Source: Sphingobacterium kitahiroshimense
GTDB lineage: Bacteria; Bacteroidota; Bacteroidia; Sphingobacteriales; Sphingobacteriaceae
Assembly (NCBI RefSeq): GCF_025961315.1
Contig: NZ_JAOQNK010000001.1
Location: 2,728,001 to 2,792,000, forward strand
Reading direction: 5' to 3'
DNA: 64,000 bases
Shown here: positions 44,867 through 53,320 of the stretch, piece by piece
Position numbering within the stretch: position 1 is the stretch's first letter
How the letters are laid out: each line of letters opens with the position of its first letter
Translations under genes and position numbers: made by a program
Notes under the pieces: generated by a model
Told to the model about the DNA's origin: nothing
What the model saw: the letters and a program-made list of their open reading frames with translations, nothing else
Databases searched by the model: none

Positions 44867-45641
44867 CTTCAATTTGATTTAAAAAATGATCAGCATGTGC
44901 TAAGCGCTTCATCAAAAAGGACACGTAAACTTCTCCCGCCTCAGCTGCAGATAAATCTCTCGATTCATCAACTAACCATTCACTTGGTATGATATCCACT
45001 ATATTACGGATCACTTCTTCGGTTAATAAAGAACGGTATTGTCGGTCCACCGATTCAACTTGGTTGGCGTTCTTTAATAACACATGATCTTTTATCTGCA
45101 CAAAGGGTTTTATAGCTTGCTCTTCCCAATTGTCCCAACTATGGTGGAAATATAAGGAAGCTCCATGATCAATCAACCATAATTCTTTATGCCAGATCAG
45201 CATGTTTGTATTACGGACCGTACGATCAACATTCATCAACAACGCATCGAGCCAGACAATTCGAGATGCTTCTTCAGGACTTATCTGATCAACATTGGCA
45301 TCAAAAGTAATGGCCCCATTTAAAAAATGAACACCTAGATTTTTGCCAACACTAAATTTTAATAAATCTTGAATTTCCTCATCAGGTTCGGTTCTGGCAA
45401 AAGATTCATCCAAATCTGCAAAAACCATTTCAGGCATTCTGAGATTAAGAACACGGGCAATCTCTCCGCCTATCAACTCTGCAATTAAAGCTTTCTTTCC
45501 CTGTCCGGCACCTCTGAACTTAATCACGTAACTAAAGCCATCATCTGCATCGGCCAATGCCGGCAAAGAACCTCCTTCACGAAAAGGCTGTATGTAGCGG
45601 GTAATTCTAACTTCTCTTATTTCAGGTTTTTTAATTATCAT
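44844..45641 (-). CDS. HipA-like kinase (HipA_2 type)
   Basis: A 265-aa protein resembling the kinase domain of HipA, without the HipA N-terminal subdomain. Candidate catalytic elements are all present: a nucleotide-binding Lys41 in SYVIKFRGAGQGKK, a catalytic loop LDALLMNVDRTVRNTN (Asp139, Asn144) and a metal-binding IDHG (Asp158) in LWLIDHGASLYFH. No HipB-like antitoxin is adjacent; the partner is DUF3037, overlapping by 23 nt downstream. HipA proper phosphorylates glutamyl-tRNA synthetase. The target here is unknown and a toxin role is unproven. Confidence 0.82.
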   Translation of the reverse strand: MIIKKPEIREVRITRYIQPFREGGSLPALADADDGFSYVIKFRGAGQGKKALIAELIGGEIARVLNLRMPEMVFADLDESFARTEPDEEIQDLLKFSVGKNLGVHFLNGAITFDANVDQISPEEASRIVWLDALLMNVDRTVRNTNMLIWHKELWLIDHGASLYFHHSWDNWEEQAIKPFVQIKDHVLLKNANQVESVDRQYRSLLTEEVIRNIVDIIPSEWLVDESRDLSAAEAGEVYVSFLMKRLAHADHFLNQIEDARKNII

Positions 45642-45774
45642 CTGTCATCCTTTTATAATTTACCGATACTCAAGCGATAAATCCTTAAATCAAATATCAA
45701 CATTTTTATTTTTTATTAGCGATATTCAGCTAAATTGGACATAATTGTGACGCATAAAAATGGTTAATTCTAAT

Positions 45775-45782
45775 TATATTTG
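45775..45782 (+). promoter_or_regulatory. Candidate -7 box of the DUF1599 operon
   Basis: TATATTTG exactly fits TAnnTTTG and lies 46 nt before the ATG at 45829. No TTG at ideal spacing is seen. Confidence 0.35.
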
Positions 45783-45828
45783 TAACAATAGTTCACTCAC
45801 TTTCTCGTGAAATACGCAAATAATAGTT

Positions 45829-46374
45829 ATGAATACGACTCAGGAATACAATACAGTTATCGAGCACTGCCAAGATTTATTTATCAAGAAAACGAAAGAT
45901 TATGGAACAGCCTGGCGTATTATGCGACTTCCTTCTATAACCGATCAAATTTATATTAAAGCACAACGCATTCGTACTTTAGAGATCAAAAAAGTATCTA
46001 AAGTTGGGGAAGGTATTTTGGAAGAATATGTGGGTATCATCAATTATTGTATTATAGGTATGATTCAGCTCGAATTGGGTGAAGATGGTGAAGAAAATTT
46101 AAGTCCAGAATTTGTAAATGAAAAATACACGGAAAAAGTAAATGAAACACGTGACCTTATGCTTGCTAAAAATCACGATTATGGCGAAGCATGGCGAGAT
46201 ATGCGGATTTCTTCGTTAACAGATCTGATACTCATGAAAATTCACCGTGTGAAACAAATTGAAGACAATAACGGCGCCACCATCGCCTCCGAAGGAATAC
46301 ATGCCAATTATCAAGATATGTTAAATTATGCCGTTTTTGCACTTATAAAAATGGGGTTAGCTCAATCAAACTAA
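45829..46374 (+). CDS. DUF1599 protein with duplicated domain
   Basis: A 181-aa protein with two tandem copies of the DUF1599 (nucleotide modification associated, Nmad1-like) domain. Copy 1 (about 1-90) contains TKDYGTAWRIMRLPSITDQI, and copy 2 (about 92-181) contains NHDYGEAWRDMRISSLTDLI. Both carry the shared KxxDYGxAWRxMRxxSxTD pattern, which suggests a duplicated helical active site. Function unknown; a nucleotide-related enzyme is plausible. It is the first gene of a tight operon with a BT_3928-family protein (4 bp), shikimate kinase and a GDPD-like lipoprotein. Confidence 0.85.
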   Translation: MNTTQEYNTVIEHCQDLFIKKTKDYGTAWRIMRLPSITDQIYIKAQRIRTLEIKKVSKVGEGILEEYVGIINYCIIGMIQLELGEDGEENLSPEFVNEKYTEKVNETRDLMLAKNHDYGEAWRDMRISSLTDLILMKIHRVKQIEDNNGATIASEGIHANYQDMLNYAVFALIKMGLAQSN

Positions 46375-46378
46375 AATT

Positions 46379-47566
46379 ATGTCAGCAGTCATCAATAATA
46401 AATCGCAAAAAACAAACTATCTACTTTGCTTTGCGCGCATCTTTACAGGTCTTCTTTTTATTTTCTCCGGTTTTATAAAGGCTAATGACCCTACTGGCTT
46501 TGGTTATAAACTCGAAGAATATTTTCATGTTTTTCATACCGACTTTTTAAATGACTATGCTACAGCGATTGCTATCGTTGTCTGTGCACTAGAAATAATA
46601 TTGGGTATATGGCTTTTGTTAGGTTTTTACAAAAAGCTTGTAGCGTGGGGTTTATTAATGCTGATCATTTTCTTCACTTTCCTTACTTTTTACTCTGCTT
46701 TTTTTGAAGTTGTCACTTCATGTGGTTGTTTTGGCGACGCTATTCCGTTGACACCCTGGCAGTCCTTTGGCAAGGATCTCGTATTGCTTGCTTTGATCTT
46801 AATCATTTTTGTTTACCGCAATCAAATTACACCACTCATTAAAGATCCGACCAATCGTGGCCTCGTAGCAACATTTACAGCAGTCCTATCTTTTGGCATT
46901 GGAATCTATACGTTCATGTATTTACCGTTTATAGATTTTTTACCTTATAAAATCGGTAATAATATCCCATCCCTAATGGTTCTACCTGAAGGAAAAGAAG
47001 GCGATGTTTATGAACAGATCTACAGCATGAAAAATGTTAAAACGGGGCAAACAAAAACCATTACCGATAAAATTTACATGTCTGAAAAAGTCTGGGAAGA
47101 CACAAACTGGGAAATCGTTGGCGAACCGCAAAGTAAATTGGTGAAGAAAGGCTATCAGATTCCGATTACAGATCTTCTGATTACAGATGCTGAAGGAAAT
47201 GACCATACCCAAGAAATAATCAATAATCCTTATTATAATTTAATTATTGTTGCTAAAGACCTGTCCAAAGCTAATGTAGAGGCTTTAGATAAAATCAATA
47301 AAATAGCGACAAAATTAACTGAAGATTACAATCTACGAATAGTGTTATTGACGGCCAGTTCTTCTGAAGATTCAGACTACCTAAGTGATAAATTACACTT
47401 AATTTCAGAAATATTCTATGCTGATCTTATTCCGTTGAAAAGCATGATCCGTGCAAATCCTGGGGTACTTTTATTAAAATCAGGAACCGTAATCGACAAA
47501 TGGCATTACAATGCTATACCCGATGCAAAAGATATAGAAGAGCGATACTTAAGTTTAGATAAATAA
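46379..47566 (+). CDS. BT_3928 family membrane protein (DoxX/MauE-like)
   Basis: A 395-aa membrane protein with about five helices in the N-terminal half (about 18-180). It has a DoxX/MauE-like region with RIFTGLLFIFSGFIKANDP (about 20-38) and a Cys-Gly-Cys in VTSCGCFGDAIPLTPWQSFG (about 115-134), a motif shared with MauE-type proteins in thiol chemistry. The extracytoplasmic C-terminal half (about 195-395) has a thioredoxin-like outline but no CXXC. Function unknown. It lies 4 bp after the DUF1599 gene and 4 bp before aroK. Confidence 0.85.
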   Translation: MSAVINNKSQKTNYLLCFARIFTGLLFIFSGFIKANDPTGFGYKLEEYFHVFHTDFLNDYATAIAIVVCALEIILGIWLLLGFYKKLVAWGLLMLIIFFTFLTFYSAFFEVVTSCGCFGDAIPLTPWQSFGKDLVLLALILIIFVYRNQITPLIKDPTNRGLVATFTAVLSFGIGIYTFMYLPFIDFLPYKIGNNIPSLMVLPEGKEGDVYEQIYSMKNVKTGQTKTITDKIYMSEKVWEDTNWEIVGEPQSKLVKKGYQIPITDLLITDAEGNDHTQEIINNPYYNLIIVAKDLSKANVEALDKINKIATKLTEDYNLRIVLLTASSSEDSDYLSDKLHLISEIFYADLIPLKSMIRANPGVLLLKSGTVIDKWHYNAIPDAKDIEERYLSLDK

Positions 47567-47570
47567 TAAT

Positions 47571-48083
47571 ATGCCAAAACCTATTTTTTTAATTGGTTAT
47601 ATGGGAAGTGGAAAAACCACTTTAGCCAAAAAGTTAGCAAGTAAATTAGAGTTACCTTTTATCGATACTGATGATGAAATCGTCAAAGAGATAGGCATGT
47701 CCATCACAGAATATTTTCAGTTGCACGGGGAAGAAAAATTTAGAGAATTAGAACGCAAGCAGTTACTAAAAACTGCGCAACAAAATGCAATCGTTTCTAC
47801 CGGAGGTGGCTCTCCATGTTTTTTTGATAACATGCAGTGGATGAATGAAAATGGTATTTCGGTATATTTACAGATGTCACCAAAATCGCTATTTGATAGA
47901 TTGTCTCAGTCAAAACCGAATAAAAGACCTATTTTAATCGGTAAAACTGAAGAGGAACTATTTAATTTTATTACTGAAAAACTAACTGAAAGAGAACCGT
48001 TTTATCAACAAGCTCATCTAATTATTGATCATATCAATACACCAATAGATGATCTCATCATTTTATTAAAGAAAAACCAATAA
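47571..48083 (+). CDS. aroK: Shikimate kinase
   Basis: Phosphorylates shikimate with ATP in aromatic amino-acid synthesis. It is 170 aa, the standard length. The Walker A motif is GYMGSGKTT at 9-17, the shikimate-binding DTDDEI follows at about 33-38, GGGSP is at about 79-83, and the lid-region Arg-containing segment is KPNKRPILIG at about 115-124. It sits inside the DUF1599 operon, where it is the only gene of clear metabolic function. Confidence 0.95.
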   Translation: MPKPIFLIGYMGSGKTTLAKKLASKLELPFIDTDDEIVKEIGMSITEYFQLHGEEKFRELERKQLLKTAQQNAIVSTGGGSPCFFDNMQWMNENGISVYLQMSPKSLFDRLSQSKPNKRPILIGKTEEELFNFITEKLTEREPFYQQAHLIIDHINTPIDDLIILLKKNQ

Positions 48084-48094
48084 CAAATCACTGT

Positions 48095-49036
48095 ATGTTT
48101 AGAAGAATAAATCTCTTCCCTTTTTTAATTTTTACAACCGCACTTTTAGCATCCTGCTTTCGGACCGGCACATCTTCGGATGTTCTGGCGGGTAGTAAAA
48201 CACTCAATTTAAAAACAGCAGAGGAGCTTTATCAATTTTTAACATACGATGAAAACCGATATCCGCTCATCAGCTTACATCGAGGAGGCCCTACAACCGG
48301 TTATCCTGAAAATGCAGTAGAAACTTTTGCATTTAACGCGAGCTACAGACCTGTCATTGTGGAATGTGATGTTAGGTTGACTAAGGACTCTGCTTTAATA
48401 TTGATGCATGACAGCAACTTAAACAGAACAACTAATGGCTCGGGATCAGTAGATTCTAAAACTAAAAATGAATTAAAAGGTTTAAGATTAAAAGATCCTA
48501 ATGGAAAGCTAACCCCTTATCGAATTCCGAGCTTGGAAGAAGCCTTAGCATGGGGCAAAGGTAGAGTCATCTTCACCTTAGATATTAAACAAGGGGTTCC
48601 CTATGATTTGGTGATCCGTGCTATTCGCAGTCAAAAAGCTGAAAGTAATGCCATAATCATTACGTATTCCGCAAATCAGGCTGCTGTTGTGCATAATTTA
48701 GCCCCTGACCTCATGCTATCTGCACCTATAAAAAATGAAGCAGATTTAGTGCGGCTCAATGATCGAGATATTCCAGATAATCGCATTATTGCCTTTCTCG
48801 GCACCAGAGAAGCGGATAAAAACTTAATAGAGCTACTTCATGAACATGGTATCATGTGTATATTAGGTACACTAGGAAATTTAGACCGCCAGGCCAAACA
48901 AAAAGGAGATCAACTATATGCCCGCTTTATTGAAAATGGCGCAGATATTTTGAGCACCGATAGACCCCTAGAAGCGGGACGCGTTTTAGACTTTTACATA
49001 AAAAAGAGAAATATAACTTCCAAATTTATTCAATAA
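48095..49036 (+). CDS. Glycerophosphodiester phosphodiesterase-family lipoprotein
   Basis: A GDPD-family TIM-barrel enzyme, 313 aa, with a lipoprotein signal ending in LLASC (Cys21), so it probably faces the periplasm or cell surface. The family's catalytic elements are seen: His in SLHRGG (about 67), Glu in YPENAVETF, the metal-binding pair in IVECDVRLTKDSALILMHD, and the second catalytic His in that MHD. GDPD enzymes release glycerol 3-phosphate from phospholipid head groups; the real substrate is not fixed by sequence. Last gene of its operon, 11 bp after aroK. Confidence 0.9.
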   Translation: MFRRINLFPFLIFTTALLASCFRTGTSSDVLAGSKTLNLKTAEELYQFLTYDENRYPLISLHRGGPTTGYPENAVETFAFNASYRPVIVECDVRLTKDSALILMHDSNLNRTTNGSGSVDSKTKNELKGLRLKDPNGKLTPYRIPSLEEALAWGKGRVIFTLDIKQGVPYDLVIRAIRSQKAESNAIIITYSANQAAVVHNLAPDLMLSAPIKNEADLVRLNDRDIPDNRIIAFLGTREADKNLIELLHEHGIMCILGTLGNLDRQAKQKGDQLYARFIENGADILSTDRPLEAGRVLDFYIKKRNITSKFIQ

Positions 49037-49144
49037 CGATGGTAAGACAAGAAGCAAGTAAAACTAAAACATGGTTAAAAAATAGCATATTTTAGAGTAA
49101 GCGAGCTTTTATCATTGTCTATTACCAATCATTGAATTGGGGAC

Positions 49145-49190
49145 AAAAAAGTAAAGCAGCTATTCTTAAGAATAGCTGCTTTACTTTTTT
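49145..49190. terminator. Bidirectional intrinsic terminator
   Basis: AAGTAAAGCAGCTATTCTT and AAGAATAGCTGCTTTACTT form a 19-bp perfect stem with T-tracts on both strands. Confidence 0.9.
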
Positions 49191-49207
49191 ATTGTATCAC
49201 TCTTTTT

Positions 49208-50698
49208 TTATTTCTTCATACTTCCTTGATCGCGCAAATTCACATGCCAGCTAAATGCTTCTTCCAAGATATGTGGTGTATGGCCCCCGCGCTCACAGGC
49301 GCGGTCATAGTAGTCTTGTAACTGCTCTTTATAATCTGGATGAACACAGTTATCAATAATAACTTGAGCGCGTTCACGAGGAGCTAATCCTCTTAAATCA
49401 GCTAGACCGATATCAGTTACTAATATGTCAACATCATGTTCTGTATGATCAACATGTGATACCATGGGTAACACATGCGAAATACGATCTTCTTTTGATG
49501 CTGCCTGTGTAACGAATATACTTAAGTAAGCATTTCTTGCAAAATCACCTGAACCACCTATACCATTCATAATATTGGTACCTGAAATATGTGTGGAATT
49601 TACATTGCCATAAATATCAAATTCAATAGCCGTATTAATAGCGATAACACCCAAACGACGAATTAATCCTGGAGTATTTGAGATATTTTGCGGTCTCAAG
49701 ACCATCTTATCACGATACTTATCCAAGTTTCCAAATACACGATCATAGCAGGGCTTTGAAACCGTAATGGAAGAAGCCGATGCAAAATCCATTACTCCCG
49801 CATCAATTAAATCAAAGGTACTATCTTGTAAAACTTCTGAGAACATCGTTAAATTGCGGAAATTACTGTCTTTAAAACCCATTAAAACAGCGTTCGCAAC
49901 TTTACCTATCCCCGCCTGAAGCGGCAATAAACTGGAAGACAGATGTCCCATTTCTACTTCTTTCTCAAAGAAATTTAAGATATGACTGGCAATAGCCGTT
50001 GTCTTAGTATCTGGTTCTGCAATATCTGCCGGACTATCTTCGATATCAGTAAATACAATTCCAACGACTTTTGAAGGGTCTAAGGCAATTGTTTTTCGCC
50101 CAATTTTATTCTCAGGAGCTACTATAGGTATAACGTTTCTTCTTGGATAATCTTCGGCTTGATAGATATCATGGATGCCACGAATCTCCATCGGAACAGC
50201 TGTATTTATTTCTAAGATCACATGCTTGGCTAAAGCAGCAAAAGTTGCTGAGTTACCCACTGAAGTGGTCGGAATAATACTACCATCGGCTTCAATCGCT
50301 GCTACTTCAAGTACGGCAATATCAACAGAGGCTAAATTCTTATTGTGCAGCAACTCTGCTGTTTCACTCAAATGCTGGTCAATAAATAGGACTTCCCCGC
50401 TATTAATCTTTCCTCTAAGTGTTCGGTCCACCTGGAACGGCATACGCTTAGCAAGAACACCAGCTTCAGCCAGCTTACCATCTGTGCCATGACCTAAAGA
50501 AGCACCTGTGATCAATGTTATCTTTAAAGGATCTGTTTTCGCCCGGTCTGCCAAAGCTGGCAATACGACTTTGCTGTCTCCGGCTTTCGTAAATCCACTT
50601 GAGCCAACGATCATACCATTTTCAAATAGTTGTGCAGCCTGCTCTGCTGTAATTACTTTATCAAGTAAACTTTTAAGTTTAATTCTATCGTATGACAT
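49208..50698 (-). CDS. Acetyl-CoA hydrolase/succinate CoA-transferase family protein
   Basis: A 496-aa class I CoA-transferase of the Ach1/Cat1/ScpC group. Such enzymes move CoA between succinate and acetate or propionate; the hydrolase annotation is usually a side activity. Conserved blocks seen: GSSGFTKAGDSKVVLPALA (about 32-50), LEVAAIEADGSIIPTTSVGN, and near the C-terminus DIYGNVNSTHISGTNIMNGI followed by GGSGDFARNAYLS. The region around ADGSIIPTTSVGN and the DIYGNV segment hold the likely active-site Glu and CoA contacts. The gene is single. sucD, also dealing with succinyl-CoA, is 3.2 kb away. Confidence 0.9.
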   Translation of the reverse strand: MSYDRIKLKSLLDKVITAEQAAQLFENGMIVGSSGFTKAGDSKVVLPALADRAKTDPLKITLITGASLGHGTDGKLAEAGVLAKRMPFQVDRTLRGKINSGEVLFIDQHLSETAELLHNKNLASVDIAVLEVAAIEADGSIIPTTSVGNSATFAALAKHVILEINTAVPMEIRGIHDIYQAEDYPRRNVIPIVAPENKIGRKTIALDPSKVVGIVFTDIEDSPADIAEPDTKTTAIASHILNFFEKEVEMGHLSSSLLPLQAGIGKVANAVLMGFKDSNFRNLTMFSEVLQDSTFDLIDAGVMDFASASSITVSKPCYDRVFGNLDKYRDKMVLRPQNISNTPGLIRRLGVIAINTAIEFDIYGNVNSTHISGTNIMNGIGGSGDFARNAYLSIFVTQAASKEDRISHVLPMVSHVDHTEHDVDILVTDIGLADLRGLAPRERAQVIIDNCVHPDYKEQLQDYYDRACERGGHTPHILEEAFSWHVNLRDQGSMKK

Positions 50699-51095
50699 AT
50701 TCCTTTACTTATTTCCCAATTTACTAATATTTACAAACATATTCTTAGTAATTGTTTGAATATTAGAACAAACAATATTAAGTTATTTTTTCTATGTCAA
50801 TTTATTGCAATTAGTCACAAAATTATCCAATAAAGACGATATATTTGTAATTATTTATAAATCAGCATTTAATATTTTTTATCAGAAGAAATCGTTTTAA
50901 TATTAAATATTTGAAAACGCATAAAACACTATCAATCAACATCTTAATTATTTAAAAAATTTCAAAAAATTAGTATACACTTACTTACACACCCAAATTA
51001 ACAATCAATAATGGTGAGTATTAACTTACATTCATAAAGTAATACAAAGCTTTTGTATAAAAACTTTAACTTTGCAACGGAAACGGAAGGAAATC
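50699..51095. other. Intergenic region between divergent CoA-transferase and AraC genes
   Basis: 397 AT-rich bp. Minus-strand TATGTTTG (50741-50734) is a -7 candidate for the CoA-transferase, and TAACTTTG (51067-51074) for the AraC gene. No ORF or RNA gene is seen. Confidence 0.5.
51067..51074 (+). promoter_or_regulatory. Candidate -7 box of the AraC-family gene
   Basis: TAACTTTG exactly fits TAnnTTTG. It overlaps a longer in-frame TTG start at 51072, so it supports the ATG at 51096 as the true start. Confidence 0.45.
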
Positions 51096-51929
51096 ATGAA
51101 TATAAAAAGCGATATAAAAGATCCCAAATATGTTAATCGTTATTACGTAACAGAAGTGGATTCTTTTGAGGATAGCATCTATTGTCACCACGCTATCATT
51201 GGCGAAAATTTTATTACCGAGCATGTGCACAATAAAGATCAATTTCTTTACACAGAAGGTGGTGTTGTTTTTTTAAAAACAGCTGAGAAGTCCTATTTTC
51301 TTCCTGCAAGACATTACATCTGGATACCGGCTGGCATTCGCCACAGTATTCATCCGAGCACCCCTGATGTGGTTATGCGTAATCTTTATTTTCCAAAGTA
51401 TGATACTGACCAGGAGTTCTACAAGAAGATAAGCATCTACCCTGTCGACGATCTTCTTAATGAGTTGATCATGTTCACAAACAGATGGAACGGTAATATT
51501 TTCCCTGTTGAAGAGCCTAAATATTCGCTTGCAAAAGCATTTAAATTATTATTACCTGAAGTCTCCCAGCACGAGCTGCCATTAGCACTACCCTATCCGA
51601 ACAATCAAAAACTAAAAGATATCGTCACCTTTTTGGAAAGCCGCATTGAGGAAAATGTAAGCTTTAAAACACTTTCTCAAAAATTCAACATCAGCGAACG
51701 TACATTAGCGCGTCTTTTCCAGAAAGAACTCAATATGTCTTTTATACAGTATTATACAATATTAAGAATGTTAACGGCTCTTAAACTTCTTTTAGATGAA
51801 AAACTGAGTGTTAATGAAGTTGCTCTGAAAGTCGGTTATAGTAGTTTGCCGACGTTCAGTAATACCTTTAATAAAGTGATCGGTGTAAGGCCAAGCGAAT
51901 ATGTAAAGCAAAAACAATTGTTAATTTAA
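51096..51929 (+). CDS. AraC family transcriptional regulator
   Basis: A 277-aa regulator with an N-terminal cupin-like sensing domain (about 35-85, with HVHNKDQFLYTEGGV) and a C-terminal AraC DNA-binding domain of two helix-turn-helix motifs (about 180-275; FKTLSQKFNISERTLARLFQ and SVNEVALKVGYSSLPTFSNT). The start is ATG 51096. It lies 43 bp upstream of a secreted DUF1080 protein and probably controls it and other sugar genes. The ligand is unknown. Confidence 0.92.
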   Translation: MNIKSDIKDPKYVNRYYVTEVDSFEDSIYCHHAIIGENFITEHVHNKDQFLYTEGGVVFLKTAEKSYFLPARHYIWIPAGIRHSIHPSTPDVVMRNLYFPKYDTDQEFYKKISIYPVDDLLNELIMFTNRWNGNIFPVEEPKYSLAKAFKLLLPEVSQHELPLALPYPNNQKLKDIVTFLESRIEENVSFKTLSQKFNISERTLARLFQKELNMSFIQYYTILRMLTALKLLLDEKLSVNEVALKVGYSSLPTFSNTFNKVIGVRPSEYVKQKQLLI

Positions 51930-51972
51930 TATTTTTAAGTATTTTAGTTCTCTAATACCTAAAATCTTAATA

Positions 51973-52815
51973 ATGAATTATAAAAAACTATTTTTTAGTT
52001 TAGCAGGACTTGCCCTGTGTGTTTCAGTTGGCGCCAGCTCACTGAACAAGAAACCAAAACCATTACAATTGTTCAATGGCAAGGATATAAAAAATTGGAC
52101 GCCAAAAATCAGCAAACACGAGGTTGGAGAAAACTATGCGAATACGTTTCGTGTTGAAGATGGTTTATTAAAAGTAAGATATGATGGGTATGATCAATTT
52201 GATCAACAATATGGCCATTTATTCTACAATAAAGAATTTTCTGCTTACATCCTGCGTGTTCAATATCGTTTCGTTGGCGATCAAGCTAATGGAGGTGAAG
52301 GTTGGGCGTGGCGCAACAGTGGTGCTATGTTACATGGTCAAGATCCTAAAACAATGGCAAAAGATCAAGATTTTCCAGTTTCAATTGAAGGCCAGTTATT
52401 AGGTGGCGACGGAACAAATGAACGGACAACAAGTAATCTATGTACACCGGGTACAAATGTTGTCATGAACAATAAATTATTTACACCACATTGTGTAAGC
52501 TCTACATCGAAAACTTATCATGGAGATCAATGGGTAACAGCAGATTTTCTTGTCTTAGGAGATTCTATTATCCAACATTTTGTAAATGGAGAAAAAGTTC
52601 TCGAATATCAGAAGCCGCAATATGGCGGTGGAAATGTATCGCACTCTGACCTTCCAAAAACAAAAGCGGGGCAACTACTCAGTAAAGGAACAATCTCTCT
52701 TCAAAGCGAGAGTCATCCTATAGACTTTAAAAAGGTTGAGATTTACGATTTAGAACCTTATATGAAAAACCCAGCGGCTCTGAAAAAGGCAATTGCAGCG
52801 GTAATGGAAAAATAA
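51973..52815 (+). CDS. Secreted DUF1080 protein (3-keto-disaccharide hydrolase-like)
   Basis: A 280-aa secreted protein with a signal peptide (MNYKKLFFSLAGLALCVSVG) and a DUF1080 concanavalin-like beta-sandwich domain from about 30 to 268. The start of the domain is the family pattern LQLFNGKDIKNWTPKI (about 33-48). Characterised members hydrolyse 3-keto-glycosides. The substrate here is unknown and no 3-keto-forming dehydrogenase is present in the window. It is 43 bp after the AraC gene and followed by a terminator. Confidence 0.88.
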   Translation: MNYKKLFFSLAGLALCVSVGASSLNKKPKPLQLFNGKDIKNWTPKISKHEVGENYANTFRVEDGLLKVRYDGYDQFDQQYGHLFYNKEFSAYILRVQYRFVGDQANGGEGWAWRNSGAMLHGQDPKTMAKDQDFPVSIEGQLLGGDGTNERTTSNLCTPGTNVVMNNKLFTPHCVSSTSKTYHGDQWVTADFLVLGDSIIQHFVNGEKVLEYQKPQYGGGNVSHSDLPKTKAGQLLSKGTISLQSESHPIDFKKVEIYDLEPYMKNPAALKKAIAAVMEK

Positions 52816-52824
52816 GAAAAATAA

Positions 52825-52853
52825 AAAAGTGTCGAGAATCTCGACACTTTTAT
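52825..52853 (+). terminator. Intrinsic terminator after the DUF1080 gene
   Basis: AAAAGTGTCGAGA and TCTCGACACTTTT pair perfectly. Confidence 0.8.
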
Positions 52854-52902
52854 TTACATTCATTCGCTTGGAAAAGAGAAAATCCAGGGTAAAGTAAAAA
52901 CA

Positions 52903-52937
52903 TAAAGAAAAGGGATACAGAGAACTGTATCCCTTTA
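52903..52937 (-). terminator. Intrinsic terminator after rpsT
   Basis: On the plus strand AAAGGGATACAG (52909-52920) and CTGTATCCCTTT (52925-52936); the minus strand ends in a T-rich run. Confidence 0.8.
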
Positions 52938-52954
52938 TATATTATACTGAAAGC

Positions 52955-53209
52955 TTAAACTAAACCGTTAACAAATTTAGTTAACTTAGATTTGTTGTTA
53001 GAAGCTTTTTTCTTGTGGATTACATTTTTCTTAGCCAAACGATCAAGCATAGAAATTACACGAGGCAATAAAGTTTTAGCTTCTTCTGCTGAAGCAGAAG
53101 TGCGTAATTTTTTAATTGCGTTACGAGTAGTTTTTGCTTGGTAACGGTTTCTTAAACGCTTTGTAGCGTTTGCTCTAATTCTTTTGATCGCTGATTTATG
53201 ATTTGCCAT
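52955..53209 (-). CDS. rpsT: 30S ribosomal protein S20
   Basis: Ribosomal protein bS20 of the small subunit, 84 aa (normal 80-90). It begins MANHKSAIKRIRANATKRLR, is highly basic and predicted to be three helices. It is a single-gene unit with a near-perfect Bacteroidetes promoter (53254-53283) and its own terminator. Autoregulation by S20 is known in other bacteria; no leader structure is obvious here. Confidence 0.98.
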   Translation of the reverse strand: MANHKSAIKRIRANATKRLRNRYQAKTTRNAIKKLRTSASAEEAKTLLPRVISMLDRLAKKNVIHKKKASNNKSKLTKFVNGLV

Positions 53210-53253
53210 TTTTTAGCTAATTTTTATTCGTTCTTTACTTAAAATTCGGAATG

Positions 53254-53283
53254 CAAAAATAACATCTTATTTCTAATATTCAA
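53254..53283 (-). promoter_or_regulatory. Promoter of rpsT
   Basis: On the minus strand TTG (53283-53281), 19 nt, then TATTTTTG (53261-53254). This is a full match to the Bacteroidetes TTG-N19-TAnnTTTG promoter, with an expected leader of about 40 nt. Confidence 0.75.
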
Positions 53284-53308
53284 AATCTATTTTAAAGTTT
53301 TCTATACT

Positions 53309-53316
53309 TATCTTTG
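53309..53316 (+). promoter_or_regulatory. Possible -7 box next to the TrmH-family gene
   Basis: TATCTTTG fits TAnnTTTG but ends only 4 nt before the ATG at 53321, which would make the transcript leaderless. No TTG is seen at the ideal spacing, so it may be chance. Confidence 0.25.
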
Positions 53317-53320
53317 CAAC

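Noticed and set aside
51072..51095. In-frame TTG extension of the AraC gene
   Set aside because: The TTG lies inside a perfect -7 promoter box.
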